DNA of 55,786 nt. It comes from Opitutus sp. Lineage in GTDB: Bacteria > Verrucomicrobiota > Verrucomicrobiae > Opitutales > Opitutaceae. The position numbers and the translations under genes are program-made. This document shows positions 1 to 10,157 of the stretch, piece after piece. Below the pieces are notes generated by a model that saw nothing but the letters and a program-made list of their open reading frames with translations, did no database searches and was not told where the DNA came from. The stretch spans positions 1 to 55,786 of the forward strand of contig SIBR01000023.1 in NCBI GenBank assembly GCA_009695065.1, written 5' to 3'. The number at the start of each line of letters is the position of its first letter. The first letter of the stretch is position 1.

Positions 1-144
1 GGACCGAGGTCTTGAAACAGGAACGGTTCCTGCTGACAGTCTGGCGAAGGCCGGGCGCTGGTCTCTGCTGTAGTTGCATGGTTCACCCCAACAACTTAAG
101 CAGGAATCACGCCCGGTCTTCACCTCGCGTATGAAATATCCGGG

Positions 145-1293
145 CTAGGCGAGCTTCGGCACGTCCACCCAGCGGCGCTCGGCCCAGGACTTGAGACCCA
201 GCTCGGCGAGTTGGACACCCTTGGCGCCCTCCAGCAGCGACCATGGGAACGGATCTCCCTTCACCACGTGCCGGAGAAACAACTCCCACTGCACCTTGAA
301 CGCGTTGTCGTACTCGCCCTGATTCGGGACGGTCGTCCAGCCGTCCATATACTTGATGGGGCTGTCCACGTCGGGATTCCACAGGCAGCGCGGCGTGGCG
401 GATAGATGCTGCGCCGTACAATTGCGCAGCCCGGCCACGGCCGAACCGTGCGTGCCATCGACCTGGAGCGTCAGCAAGTCGTCGCGTCGCACGCGGACAT
501 CCCACGACGAGTTGAAGTGGCAAATCACGCCGTTGACCAACTCGAAGGTCGCATAAGCCGAATCGTCGGCCGTGCACTTGTATGGCTTGCCGCTTTCGTC
601 CCACCGCTGCGGCAGGTGCGTCGCCCCGAGGCAGGTCAGCGACTTCACTTCACCGAACAGATTCTGAATCACATACTGCCAGTGGCAGAGCATATCGACG
701 ATGATGCCGCCGTCGTCCTCCTTGCGGTAGTTCCACGAGGGCCGCTGCAGCTTCTCGTGCTCGCCGGTGAACACCCAGTAGCCGAACTCGCCGCGCACCG
801 ACAAAATCCGCCCGAAGAAGCCGGTGTCGATCAGGTATTTCAACTTGAGCAATCCCGGCAGCCAGAGCTTGTCCTGCACGACCCCGTTCTTGAGGCCCGC
901 TGCGGTCACTTCCTTCGCCAGCGCAAGCGCCTCGGCCGCTGTCGTCGCCGTGGGCTTTTCGCAGTAGATGTGTTTTTTCGCCGCGATGGCCTTGCGCACG
1001 CCGATCGGCCGCTGGCCGGTCAGGGTGGCGTCGAAATAGATTTGGTTAAACGGATCGGCGAGCGCCGCATCGAGGTTCGTCGAGTGGCGCTTCACGTTCG
1101 CCCGGGCCGCGAGGGCCGCGAGTTTGGGTGCGCTCCGGCCGATCAGGATGGGATCGGGCATGATCACCTCGGAGTCGCCGAGCTTGATGCCGCCCTGATC
1201 GATGATCGCCTTGATCGAGCGCAGCAGGTGCTGGTTGGTGCCCATGCGTCCCGTGACGCCGTTCATGATGATACCGATTTTGTGCGTGGTCAT
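145..1293 (-). CDS. Gfo/Idh/MocA family NAD(P)-dependent oxidoreductase
   Basis: The 382-residue protein has an N-terminal Rossmann fold with a glycine-rich GVTGRMG loop near residue 13. An EKP motif (HIYCEKPTATT) near residue 113 is the usual Gfo/Idh/MocA signature, where the Lys is catalytic. No signal peptide is visible, so it should act in the cytoplasm, probably oxidising or reducing a sugar or cyclitol; the substrate cannot be read from sequence. The ATG start lies 96 bp from the divergent AraC-type regulator, which probably controls it. The family call is solid. Confidence 0.9.
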   Translation of the reverse strand: MTTHKIGIIMNGVTGRMGTNQHLLRSIKAIIDQGGIKLGDSEVIMPDPILIGRSAPKLAALAARANVKRHSTNLDAALADPFNQIYFDATLTGQRPIGVRKAIAAKKHIYCEKPTATTAAEALALAKEVTAAGLKNGVVQDKLWLPGLLKLKYLIDTGFFGRILSVRGEFGYWVFTGEHEKLQRPSWNYRKEDDGGIIVDMLCHWQYVIQNLFGEVKSLTCLGATHLPQRWDESGKPYKCTADDSAYATFELVNGVICHFNSSWDVRVRRDDLLTLQVDGTHGSAVAGLRNCTAQHLSATPRCLWNPDVDSPIKYMDGWTTVPNQGEYDNAFKVQWELFLRHVVKGDPFPWSLLEGAKGVQLAELGLKSWAERRWVDVPKLA

Positions 1294-1349
1294 GGGTAAA
1301 GCAGGGCTGGAGGGTGGTGGCCGAGTCTAGCCTGAAACGCCGGATTGTG

Positions 1350-1377
1350 TTAGCACGTTTCCGACTTTTGCTAGCAC
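1350..1377. promoter_or_regulatory. Candidate AraC operator (two direct half-sites)
   Basis: TTAGCAC at 1350-1356 and CTAGCAC at 1371-1377 are direct repeats whose starts are 21 bp apart, that is two helical turns. They lie in the short divergent region, just upstream of the AraC-type gene. AraC-family proteins commonly bind such tandem half-sites. The assignment is inferred from spacing and position only. Confidence 0.35.
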
Positions 1378-1389
1378 CTAACCGACCTC

Positions 1390-2157
1390 ATGCCCGCCTG
1401 GAGTCCGCTTCTCGTCCAAAAGATTGAAATTCACGCGCTCGGTTTCGTGCTGCGGAAACTTCAGCTCAACCGCCACCGCGACGCCGAGGTCGCACCGCAC
1501 GGGCACGACTTTGCCCAGCTGATCCTCTATCTGAACGGTGAAGGCGTGCAAACGGTCAACGGCCGCCGCCGCCGTGCCCGCGCCGGCGACCTCTTTGTCA
1601 TTCCCGCGGAAACGGCCCACGGCTTTTCCGTGGCTGGCCGCAGTCGACCGTTGTGCCTGGTGCTCGACTACGAACTCGAAGGCTCGAGCCGCGTCCGCGC
1701 CGCGCACCGGACACTTTCACCCGCCACGCTCAACGAGCTTCACGCTTTGTTGACCCGGGTGCCGCGAAAAGGCCGGCTCACGCTGGGCGATTATCCGGCG
1801 ATTCTGGCCGTCGTGGCGCGGCTGCTTGCCCACTCGCCCGCGGACCCTGCGCCCGCCCCCACCCTGTTTGAAAAACTCCGCGACCACGTCCGCTCCCCCG
1901 CCCCACTGGGAAAAATTGCACGCGACCTCGGTTACCATCCCGACCACCTCAGCCGAAAATTGAAACGCGAATCCGGCCTGGGTCTCCGGGCGCTGCGCGA
2001 TCGCGTCCGCCTCGAAGCCGCGCAAACCGCCCTTCGCGCCGAACCCACTGTCGCCGAGGCCGCGACCCGCGCCGGCTTCGACGATCCGAATTATTTCGCC
2101 CGCTGGTTTCGTCGCCAGACCGGACGGACGCCCAGCGACTGGAAGCGGAAACCTTAG
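1390..2157 (+). CDS. AraC family transcriptional regulator
   Basis: The 255-residue protein has an N-terminal cupin-like sensor half (PHGHDFAQLILYLNGEG around residue 37, VIPAETAHGF around residue 75) and a C-terminal AraC double helix-turn-helix from about residue 160. The second HTH ends in the classic FDDPNYFARWFRRQTGRTPSDW pattern. It should bind a small sugar-like effector and activate a neighbouring gene; the divergent oxidoreductase is the obvious target. The ATG start sits 12 bp after a pair of candidate half-sites, which would also fit autoregulation. Confidence 0.92.
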   Translation: MPAWSPLLVQKIEIHALGFVLRKLQLNRHRDAEVAPHGHDFAQLILYLNGEGVQTVNGRRRRARAGDLFVIPAETAHGFSVAGRSRPLCLVLDYELEGSSRVRAAHRTLSPATLNELHALLTRVPRKGRLTLGDYPAILAVVARLLAHSPADPAPAPTLFEKLRDHVRSPAPLGKIARDLGYHPDHLSRKLKRESGLGLRALRDRVRLEAAQTALRAEPTVAEAATRAGFDDPNYFARWFRRQTGRTPSDWKRKP

Positions 2158-2179
2158 CCTGAGAAACGACCGGGGTCAT

Positions 2180-2226
2180 AACGCGAAACGCGGAGGCCCC
2201 AGCCTCGGCGCGATTCGCGTCCCCAT
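2180..2226. repeat. Direct repeat, left copy, beside the PEP-CTERM pseudogene
   Basis: These 47 bp match 4424-4470 at 41 of 47 positions, including an identical 27-bp core (2200-2226 against 4444-4470). The two copies are in the same orientation and enclose the broken PEP-CTERM gene. The rest of the 2158-2448 spacer shows no gene. Confidence 0.75.
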
Positions 2227-2448
2227 CGTCGGTGCGCCACGTGAAAGCGGCCATCCGCCTGCTCAGGCGCAGGAGGCCCTGTGGCACGGCCGGATGGTCA
2301 TCAATATTGGGGGAAAGATATAGACGTTCGAAGTAGAGCCTTCCGGTTCCGATCTCTCTGAGAATCCGGCTTCCTATCAACAATAAGTTGCGCTTGCGCT
2401 CGATTGGGCGGCCCAGAGGTGCTACACTACGTACCTCAAACCCAACGC

Positions 2449-4373
2449 ATGGGAATCCGCCTCAGATCTTTCGTCTGGCCCATCGTCACCGCTGTGCTTG
2501 CGGGCGCGACAGCTCCGGCTCAAACCACGCTGACGTGGGGCAGTGCCGCAAGGGAGAACTGGAATACCGCAGCGAATTGGTCAACCGGCTACCGTTCCCA
2601 ACAGCTCCACGCTCTATAACGCGGCGATTTCGGCGACCGGGGCCGCCTAAACGGTGACCGCCGATGGAGCTGCGAGCCTCAGCGCGCGCTCGATCTGAGC
2701 TCGAGCGACGCCCGCCTTTTGTTCGACTTTAGTTCGACCGCCTACTCGTTGAACCTTGGCAGCGCCGCGTCGTCGCTGACCGCGGGAACGATGGAACTGC
2801 GCACCGCCAACGGTCTGTTGGGTTCTGGGGCTGCGAACACGTCCCTCGCGATTGGCGCTTCCGCCGAACTCCTCTACAGCACCCGCTCCGCCACCCGAAG
2901 CTTGAATTCACTCACCCTGAACAACAGCGGGTCGGTCCGAGCCACCAGCGGTGTGCTCACGGCGAACAGCGTCGCTTTCAACAATCTTTTCGGCGGGCTC
3001 GTCCATGGGGATGGCGCGAAAATTCAGTTCGCCAGTAATGTGACGCTTGCCAATGCCGGCACGCTGCGCGCCACGGGAGCGAACGGCGCCATTCGCTTCT
3101 ACAACCCGGTCAAGACGGCAAATCTCGGCACGGTGGATCTCGTGAGCGGCGGCCGGGCCTATCTGGCCAACGTCCTCACCAATACGGGCGCCACTCTGAC
3201 CACCGCCGGGACCGGCGCGGCGTACGAGTTGTTGAACGGAAAGATCATCGGCGGCTCCGTGGCGGCAGGAGCCCTGAAATTTACGCCCAGCGGCGGCACG
3301 CTGGATGGAGTCTCACTCCTCGGTCCGACGGTATCCGTTCCGGCCAGCGCTTCGGTGACTTTCGAAAACGGCTCCACCTTCGCCTCCGGCCTGACGCTCA
3401 ACGCGAACACCCTGCTCTCCTGGAATCAGTCCGGCACCCTCTCCGGCAAAACGCTCACCTTCACCGGCTCCAATCCGCGCATCTACCTCAACGCCGCCAA
3501 TGCCTCCCTGATCCTGGCGTCCGCCACGACCGGCACCAGGGCGTCAATATTTTCCCCGACACCTTCAGCGCCAACACTTCGATCACGAATCACGGCCTAT
3601 TGACGAATTCGACCGGCACCGGATCCCTCTACGCCAGATCGTTTACCAATGACGGCACGATTGCCGCCACTGGCGGCACGCTGAATCTCGGCACCTCCGC
3701 AGCCAGCTATGTGTTCGCCAACGACCCGGGCGGAAACATCACCGTTTCCGGTGCCTCGACCAACCTCCAGTTAAACGCACCCAACGGGACGTACATCGTA
3801 AATCAGGGCACGTTCAGTGTACCGAGCGGCACCCTTTACACCAACGGCCTCCTCAACAATTCGACCGGCGGAACGCTCAAGGGCGCCGGCACGATCAACG
3901 GCAGTGTCCTCGTGAGCGGCGGCACGATCGCTCCCGGCAACGCCGGCATCGGCACATTTAGCTTTGTCACCGGCGCCCTCAACGTGACCAACAGTGCGGT
4001 CTTCGAAGTCGATTTGGGCGGCAGCACCGCCGACAAGCTCTCCTTTCAGAATCCACCCGCGGCGATCAATCTAGGGGCTGGCTTGCTCGCGCTGAGCGTG
4101 AATCTACTCAGCGCGCCGACGCCCGGATCGACCGACAGCCTGTTGCAGATCACCGCGGGCGGCGGCGGCATCACCGGCTGGTTCTCCGGCTTGCCCAACA
4201 GCGGTGACATCTACACGACGGTGTTCAATAGCACCTCCTATTATTTCTCGGTGAACTATCAGGCCAATCTCGTCTCGCTGAGTGTCGTGGCCGTCCCGGA
4301 ACCGCCGGCCTACGTTTTGCTGGTCGCCCTGGCTTCAATCCTTCCTATCCTCCGACGCCGCTGGAAGCGATAG
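2449..4373 (+). pseudogene. PEP-CTERM / autotransporter-like surface protein, broken
   Basis: An ATG at 2449 begins a clear signal peptide (MGIRLRSFVWPIVTAVLAG, cut near APAQ) followed by TTLTWGSAARENWNTAANW, which is typical of autotransporter-associated beta-strand repeat proteins. Gly/Asn/Thr-rich beta-helix-like sequence follows, and the C-terminus is a PEP-CTERM sorting signal (VPEPPAYVLLV, hydrophobic stretch, RRRWKR). The gene is not intact. Reading shifts by +1 at about 2590, meets TAA at 2648-2650, returns to the first frame around 2681-2695, and loses one base near 3536. Each change restores good protein similarity in the next frame, so these are lesions in one gene of about 640 codons. 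Intact, it would be exported and sorted to the cell surface. Confidence 0.85.
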
Positions 4374-4423
4374 TTGGCCGACCAGCCGGATGCTCGCTGC
4401 TTGATGCTCAACGATGGGGGCCC

Positions 4424-4470
4424 AACGCAAAGCGCGAGGGCGTCAGCCTCGGCGCGATTCGCGTCCCCAT
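4424..4470. repeat. Direct repeat, right copy, beside the PEP-CTERM pseudogene
   Basis: This is the partner of 2180-2226, with the 27-bp core at 4444-4470 identical. It lies in the 4374-4672 spacer, which otherwise shows no gene. Confidence 0.75.
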
Positions 4471-4672
4471 TTTCGGGGCCCCTTGGATTGCGGCGACCTG
4501 GCGCCGCTTTAATGACAGCTATGCGGGTCTCCGCTCTCCAATCCCGCCGCGGAAACGTCTTCTTCGTCGCATTATCCCGACGATCGTAGGGCGGCCCGCC
4601 GCGTCAAGTGGCCTTGATTTACCAGTAACGACTAGCCACCATCCCCCGAAACTCCGCTCTCCCGAAAATCCC

Positions 4673-7405
4673 GTGTCCAATCAGGATGTGAAATCCGCGC
4701 TGCTTTTTGGTTTGGGCTTTTTCGTCGCCCGGCCCCTCTGTCTATTTGCCCAGCCAGGCCCCGCTCTGCCCCCCGATGGGCCGCTGCTCCCGGAATCGGC
4801 CCTGCCGGCCTACGAAAAGGAGATTGACCACGCGGGATTGATCAGCGGTTGGAACCAGGGTCCTTCGCTCGACCGTGGTCGCGAGATCTACCAGCAGATT
4901 TGTCAAAATTGCCATGGGGATTTGAACGTGCCGGGGTCCCTTCCGGCGTCGCTGCGTTTTGGCAAGGGGGTTTTCCAACACGGCAACGATCCCTATTCGA
5001 TCTATCAGACGTTGACGCGCGGGTGGCGGCAAATGGTTCCGCAAGTCCAACTTGTCCCGCAGGAAAAATACGACGTCATCAATTACCTCCGGGAAAATTT
5101 TCTCCGCCCCCACAATCCGGGGCAATTGTTCGAGGTAAACGCGGCGTATCTGGAAGGGTTGCCGAAGGGATCGAGCAAGGGGCCGGTGGCCGTCAAGCGC
5201 GAGCCTTGGAGGGAGATGGATTACGGCGATTTCCTGATCGGCACCTTTGAAATGACGGATACCGCCGATCGGGAGGCGAAGCGACCGGAGGGAAGCCTGC
5301 TGGATTACGTGGCTCCGGACGCCAACATCGCTTACAAAGCCATCACCGTTCGCCTCGACGGCCGCGGCCAAGGCGACGGCGGCGTCTCCCGCGGCCGCGC
5401 CTGGCTGGCGTTCGAGCACGATACGCTGCGCGTGGCGGGAGCATGGACCCGTGAGGGGTTCATCGACTGGCATGGAATCAACTTTGACGGCACGCATGTC
5501 GTGCGCCCACGGACGATCGGCGATCTGGTGGTCGAGACGTCCGACGTTCCGGGCTGGGCGAATTCCGAGACCGGTGACTTTGTCGATCCGCGAATACGCG
5601 GGCTCGACGGGCGGCCTTATGGGCCGCTGCCGCGTCCATGGGGGCACTACCGCGGGCTCTACCGATCCGGGGCGCGCACGGTGGTTTCGTACACCGTGGC
5701 CGAGGCGGCGATCTTGGAAAGTTACGACCTCGAGTCAGCCAGCCCACCCGTCATCGTTCGCACCCTGAATATCGGCAAGTCATCGCGGGACCTCGCCTTT
5801 CGGGTGGCGAATGCCGGGACGAAATTCACCCTTCGCGGCGCAGCGACCGCGAAGCAAGGGACGGAAGACGGCTTCGAAGTGGTCCGCCTTCCCGCGGCCG
5901 CGACGCCGCTGAATCTAGCGATCGTTTACGGGACCGCGGAGGCCACGGCAGGAACGGCTTCCGCGGGGCCAGTCGATCTCGAGCAATTCACTCACGGCGG
6001 ACCGACCCAATGGCCGACGGCGCTCGAAACCCTCGTCATTCGCGGGGAGAAGTCCGGCGCGTTCGCCGTGGACAGTTTTTCCCTGCCCCAGCGAGCGGCG
6101 AATCCGTGGAAAAACTGGATGCGCACCACGGGATTCGACTATCTTCCCGGAACCGATGCGGTGGTGATATGCACTTGGGACGGCGACGTGTTTCGGGTTG
6201 ACGGGATCGCTGGAGACCAAGCCACGATCAAGTGGAGACGGATCGCCTCGGGGATGTTTCAGCCAGTGGGGATCAAGGTCGTAAACGGCGCCGTGATGGT
6301 CTGCTGCCGCGATCAAATCGTCCGCCTGCGCGATCTCAACGGCGACGGGGAAACCGATTTCTACGAGTCGTTCAACAGCGATCACCAGGTGACGGAGCAC
6401 TTCCATGAATTCGCCATGGGTCTGCAGGCCGACCAGGCGGGCAATCTTTATTACGCCAAAAGCGCCCGTCATAACCGCACGGCCTTGGTGCCACAGCACG
6501 GCACCCTGCTCAAGGTCAGCGCCGACGGCGCGACCACGGAGATTCTCGCCACGGGCTTCCGTGCGGCCAATGGGGTCTGCCTCAATCCGGACGGGAGCTT
6601 TGTCGTAACCGATCAGGAGGGATACTGGACGCCCATGAACCGGATCAATTGGGTCCAACCCGGGCGGGTCCGATTCTACGGCAACATGTGGGGCTACGGG
6701 GCACCAACCGATCCCTCGGACTCCGCGATGGAGCAGCCTCTGACCTGGGTGGACAAGCGATTCGATCGCTCGCCGGCGGAACTGCTGTGGGTGGAAAGCG
6801 AGTCGTGGGGTGCACTGAATGGGAAACTGATCAACCTGTCCTATGGCACCGGACGCATCGAGATCGTTCCCTACGAGCGAGTCGGCGGGACCATCCAGGG
6901 GGGGATCACCGCGCTTTCCATCCCTGACCTGCCGACGGGGATCATGCGCGGCCGATTCAACCCGAAAAACGGCAATCTGTACCTTTGCGGAATGTCGGCC
7001 TGGGCCACCAACAAATTGGACCAGCCCGGCGGCTTCTACCGCATTCACGCCACGGGCAAACCGGCCTACGCGGTCATCGCCCTGAACGCCCACCGGAAAG
7101 GCATCGACCTGACGTTTTCCGATCCCCTCGACGCCAAGACCGCCTTGAGCGCCGCGGATTTCACGGTGACGACGTGGTCGCTGATTCGCAGTGAGAAATA
7201 TGGATCGCCGAGGAAGGATCCAAAGGAGCTGAAGATTTCGGGGGTAAGTTTGGCGGAGGATCGGATGAGACTTACCCTGATGTTGCCGGAAATTGAACCG
7301 GTGCAGCAGATGGAAATTCGCTACCAACTAAAAGGTGCTGACGGCACACCGGTAAACGGCACGTTGGAGAACACCATCCACGTACTCGGCGAAGCGGCCA
7401 ATTGA
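4673..7405 (+). CDS. Secreted c-type cytochrome, DUF6797 and beta-propeller protein (first of pair)
   Basis: The 910-residue protein starts at GTG with a signal peptide (LLFGLGFFVARPLCLFAQ). A cytochrome c domain carries the heme site CQNCH at residues 77-81, with a Met near 124 as likely sixth ligand. A DUF6797-type beta domain (about 170-440) and a propeller domain of the sorbosone/glucose-dehydrogenase type (about 480-800) follow; DLNGDGETDFYESF looks like a calcium loop. Such proteins are common in Planctomycetes and Verrucomicrobia. A periplasmic dehydrogenase passing electrons to its own heme is plausible but unproven. A paralogue follows 67 bp downstream. Confidence 0.85.
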   Translation: MSNQDVKSALLFGLGFFVARPLCLFAQPGPALPPDGPLLPESALPAYEKEIDHAGLISGWNQGPSLDRGREIYQQICQNCHGDLNVPGSLPASLRFGKGVFQHGNDPYSIYQTLTRGWRQMVPQVQLVPQEKYDVINYLRENFLRPHNPGQLFEVNAAYLEGLPKGSSKGPVAVKREPWREMDYGDFLIGTFEMTDTADREAKRPEGSLLDYVAPDANIAYKAITVRLDGRGQGDGGVSRGRAWLAFEHDTLRVAGAWTREGFIDWHGINFDGTHVVRPRTIGDLVVETSDVPGWANSETGDFVDPRIRGLDGRPYGPLPRPWGHYRGLYRSGARTVVSYTVAEAAILESYDLESASPPVIVRTLNIGKSSRDLAFRVANAGTKFTLRGAATAKQGTEDGFEVVRLPAAATPLNLAIVYGTAEATAGTASAGPVDLEQFTHGGPTQWPTALETLVIRGEKSGAFAVDSFSLPQRAANPWKNWMRTTGFDYLPGTDAVVICTWDGDVFRVDGIAGDQATIKWRRIASGMFQPVGIKVVNGAVMVCCRDQIVRLRDLNGDGETDFYESFNSDHQVTEHFHEFAMGLQADQAGNLYYAKSARHNRTALVPQHGTLLKVSADGATTEILATGFRAANGVCLNPDGSFVVTDQEGYWTPMNRINWVQPGRVRFYGNMWGYGAPTDPSDSAMEQPLTWVDKRFDRSPAELLWVESESWGALNGKLINLSYGTGRIEIVPYERVGGTIQGGITALSIPDLPTGIMRGRFNPKNGNLYLCGMSAWATNKLDQPGGFYRIHATGKPAYAVIALNAHRKGIDLTFSDPLDAKTALSAADFTVTTWSLIRSEKYGSPRKDPKELKISGVSLAEDRMRLTLMLPEIEPVQQMEIRYQLKGADGTPVNGTLENTIHVLGEAAN

Positions 7406-7472
7406 ATCGCGTTGCCGTCCAACCGGCATCATTCGTGAGTAGACGTTTGCCGCCTCCGCCAACCACCTCCCG

Positions 7473-10157
7473 ATGTCCCGCTCCATAATAATTTCGTCAC
7501 GGCCCTTCTTCCGCTCCCATCCACGTGACGCGGGCGATCCCGCGCTCGCGCCCGGCGGCCAACCGTTCGTAGCCCGAGGGCGATCCGGACTCCTGGGATG
7601 GATTGCTCTGATGTTTCTGCCCGGCATTTTTTCGACGGCCGTCGAAAGCCGCGCGGATAGCATCGACGAAGCCGTGGCCCGCGTCCGGCAGCAAGCCACC
7701 GGGCCGGCGCTCGTGGACGACGTCCTGCTGCGCAAACTCGGCGGGAATCCGGCCAATCTGGAGGTGGGTCGGATCCTCTACAACACGAACTGCGCCGTGT
7801 GCCACCTCGAGAACATGCGGGGGAAGGCAGGCAATGCCGCTGTCGCCGGATCCGATCTGACGGACAATGTCTGGGAACGTGGCGGGCGCCCGGGAGATAT
7901 CTTCACGTCGATCATGAACGGATCGCTCGATACGGGCATGCCCCCGTGGAAAGATACCTTGGGCGAAGAGAAGGTCGCGCTCGTGGTCACCTACATCCTG
8001 AGTCGCCTGCCGGTCGTTGAGACCCCGATCTCCGCGGCCAATGCCGCGCATAACGCCAAGCTGAAGGAGTGGCTCACTGAGCTGGACGAGATCCCCCGAC
8101 CCGCGTCGGGGGAAGCGCCCCGGCTCGCGTATTTCCCGCTGCGTCTTCCGGAGGGCGGTTTGATCGATGCCCTCGGGTTGATCTATCCCGATGGGCGGGT
8201 GCTGCTGTACGATCAGGAAACGCTCGCGCCGCACAGCCTGTGGTCAGAGGCGACGATCGCGCGGGACCGGGCGGCGATTCGGGCTTTCAGCCTGCAGGGT
8301 CAGCGGACGATGACGTTTACGGGTGCTTCCAGCGCGCTTACGCTGTCCGGTCCCTCGGCGGACGGGAAGGCGGCGAAGCTCGCGCTCGTCGAGGTCGTGC
8401 GACTCAAGGATGGGATTGAGATTCGGACCCGCGCCAAGTTTGGCTCGGGCGAGACGGTCATCGGACGTGAAACCCTGGCCGTGACCGATTCGAGCGCTGG
8501 AGCCGTGCTACGCCGGACGCTGACCTTCGAGGGGATCCCGCCGGGTGCGACCCTTGGGCTCAATCCGGGCGGAGTGCAGGGAATGGCGGAGCCGAATGGA
8601 GGAATCGTCCGGATCACTGGGCGAATGCAGCCGGCCGGAAGCGCCGGTGGCGCGAGCATCGCGGTCGTTCCCACCGACCGCGCCCGGAACGTCGGCCTGG
8701 AATGGGCCCACGCCTTGGATTCGTCGCGCCGATCCCTGGCGGCGCGCGCACCGAAACCGAAAGCCTTCACCTGGGACGATTGGGTTCCGGGATCCTCGAC
8801 GAGGCCGGGATATCGGGCGGCGCAGCATCCGTTGCCCCGGTTGCCGTCCGGGGAGGACCGCGTGCTGCCGTTCGCCCTGGCGACCGATCCCGCGACGGGC
8901 ACGGTGTATGTGGCCTCCGGAAAATTGGGGGAAATTTTCAAGGTCCAGGTGGATTCCAAGTTGGGCTCCCTCGCCACCCTGACCGACTTCACGGGTACTC
9001 ATTTTCAGGATATCCTCGCGATGGCCCATGACGGCAACTCCCTGCTCGTGCAGCACCGGCGAAACCTCACCCGCGTCCAGGACAGCGACCGGGACGGCGT
9101 CGCGGAACGCTTCGAACACGTGCTCGCGTTCCCGCAGCTCCTCGAGCCGAAGTCATACGATTGGGGCTACGGCATGGTCCGGGACAAGACCGGTGGGTAT
9201 ATTCTGAGTTTCTCCGTGCACGCCGTGGGTTCGCAGGAGATGATCGGAGCGGGATCCGCGCTCCGGCTTAACCCCGATTCGTCGGGCTGGACGGTGGAAG
9301 AGGTCGCTTTCGGGATGCGCAATCCGGTCGGTTGGACCCCGGGGCCGGACGGCGACATTTTCTTCACGGATAACCAAGGCAACTGGGTCGCGAGCAACCG
9401 CCTGTGCCAGCTCGTGCCGGAGCGGTATTATGGATTCCCGAATCCAAAGCAGCTGGACCATCGTTCGAAACCGGTCGGCCCCACGGCCGTCTGGGTGCCG
9501 TACGCCTGGGCGAAATCGATCAATGGAGTCACTTACGATACCACCGGCGGAAAATTCGGACCGTTTGCCGGCCAGTTCTTCCTGGCGGAAGTGATGGAAG
9601 GGGGCGCGATCATCCGGGCGCAGCTGGAGAAAGTGAAAGGCCAATACCAAGGGGCCTGTTTTCCGTTCTGGAACCGGGGCCTGATGGGGCCGGTGACGGT
9701 GACCTTCGATCCGGCAGGCAGACTGTGGGTCGGGAGCCTCACCGAGCCGGGCTGGATGCGGCAGCCGGATCGCGGGGCGCTCTATTCGATCGAGTACACG
9801 GGCGAAGTGCCGTTTGAGATTCAATCCATCTACGCCCGACCCGATGGCTTTCGGATCCACTTCACCGCCCCGCCCAATCGCCGGGCCGCCGAGGCGATCT
9901 CCTATCGGATCGAGCACTATCGCTATGAGTACAGCTCGGCCTACGGTTCGCGCGAGTTTGACCGCACGGCGGTTCCCGTGCGGAGCGTGGCGATGCAACC
10001 CGACGGGAACTTCGTGGACTTGATCCTGTCCGCCCTGGTCAAGGGGCGCGTTTACCGGTTCGATCTCGATATCGGAATAACCTCCCAGCGGGGCGACCCG
10101 CTGGCGAACGACCGCGCCGCCTATACCCTGAACGAGATTCCGGACGGGCCGGACTGA
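7473..10157 (+). CDS. Secreted c-type cytochrome, DUF6797 and beta-propeller protein (second of pair)
   Basis: This 894-residue paralogue of the upstream gene has the same layout. A hydrophobic export segment lies at about 38-55, after an unusually long polar N-terminus, so the true start may be further in. The cytochrome c domain has CAVCH at 107-111 and an axial Met in TGMPPW near 156. A DUF6797-type domain and a propeller with DSDRDGVAERFEHV and WVPYAWAKSINGVTYD follow. It is probably co-transcribed with the first copy. The cytochrome domains differ (short Met loop here, different loop in the first), so the pair may work together rather than be redundant. Confidence 0.85.
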   Translation: MSRSIIISSRPFFRSHPRDAGDPALAPGGQPFVARGRSGLLGWIALMFLPGIFSTAVESRADSIDEAVARVRQQATGPALVDDVLLRKLGGNPANLEVGRILYNTNCAVCHLENMRGKAGNAAVAGSDLTDNVWERGGRPGDIFTSIMNGSLDTGMPPWKDTLGEEKVALVVTYILSRLPVVETPISAANAAHNAKLKEWLTELDEIPRPASGEAPRLAYFPLRLPEGGLIDALGLIYPDGRVLLYDQETLAPHSLWSEATIARDRAAIRAFSLQGQRTMTFTGASSALTLSGPSADGKAAKLALVEVVRLKDGIEIRTRAKFGSGETVIGRETLAVTDSSAGAVLRRTLTFEGIPPGATLGLNPGGVQGMAEPNGGIVRITGRMQPAGSAGGASIAVVPTDRARNVGLEWAHALDSSRRSLAARAPKPKAFTWDDWVPGSSTRPGYRAAQHPLPRLPSGEDRVLPFALATDPATGTVYVASGKLGEIFKVQVDSKLGSLATLTDFTGTHFQDILAMAHDGNSLLVQHRRNLTRVQDSDRDGVAERFEHVLAFPQLLEPKSYDWGYGMVRDKTGGYILSFSVHAVGSQEMIGAGSALRLNPDSSGWTVEEVAFGMRNPVGWTPGPDGDIFFTDNQGNWVASNRLCQLVPERYYGFPNPKQLDHRSKPVGPTAVWVPYAWAKSINGVTYDTTGGKFGPFAGQFFLAEVMEGGAIIRAQLEKVKGQYQGACFPFWNRGLMGPVTVTFDPAGRLWVGSLTEPGWMRQPDRGALYSIEYTGEVPFEIQSIYARPDGFRIHFTAPPNRRAAEAISYRIEHYRYEYSSAYGSREFDRTAVPVRSVAMQPDGNFVDLILSALVKGRVYRFDLDIGITSQRGDPLANDRAAYTLNEIPDGPD

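Noticed and set aside
1..144. Partial gene at the left edge
   Set aside because: Short frames only, with no similarity I can recognise; left unannotated.
5915..7327. 470-codon antisense frame within the first cytochrome/propeller gene
   Set aside because: Composition is that of a complementary-strand shadow and no start context is present.
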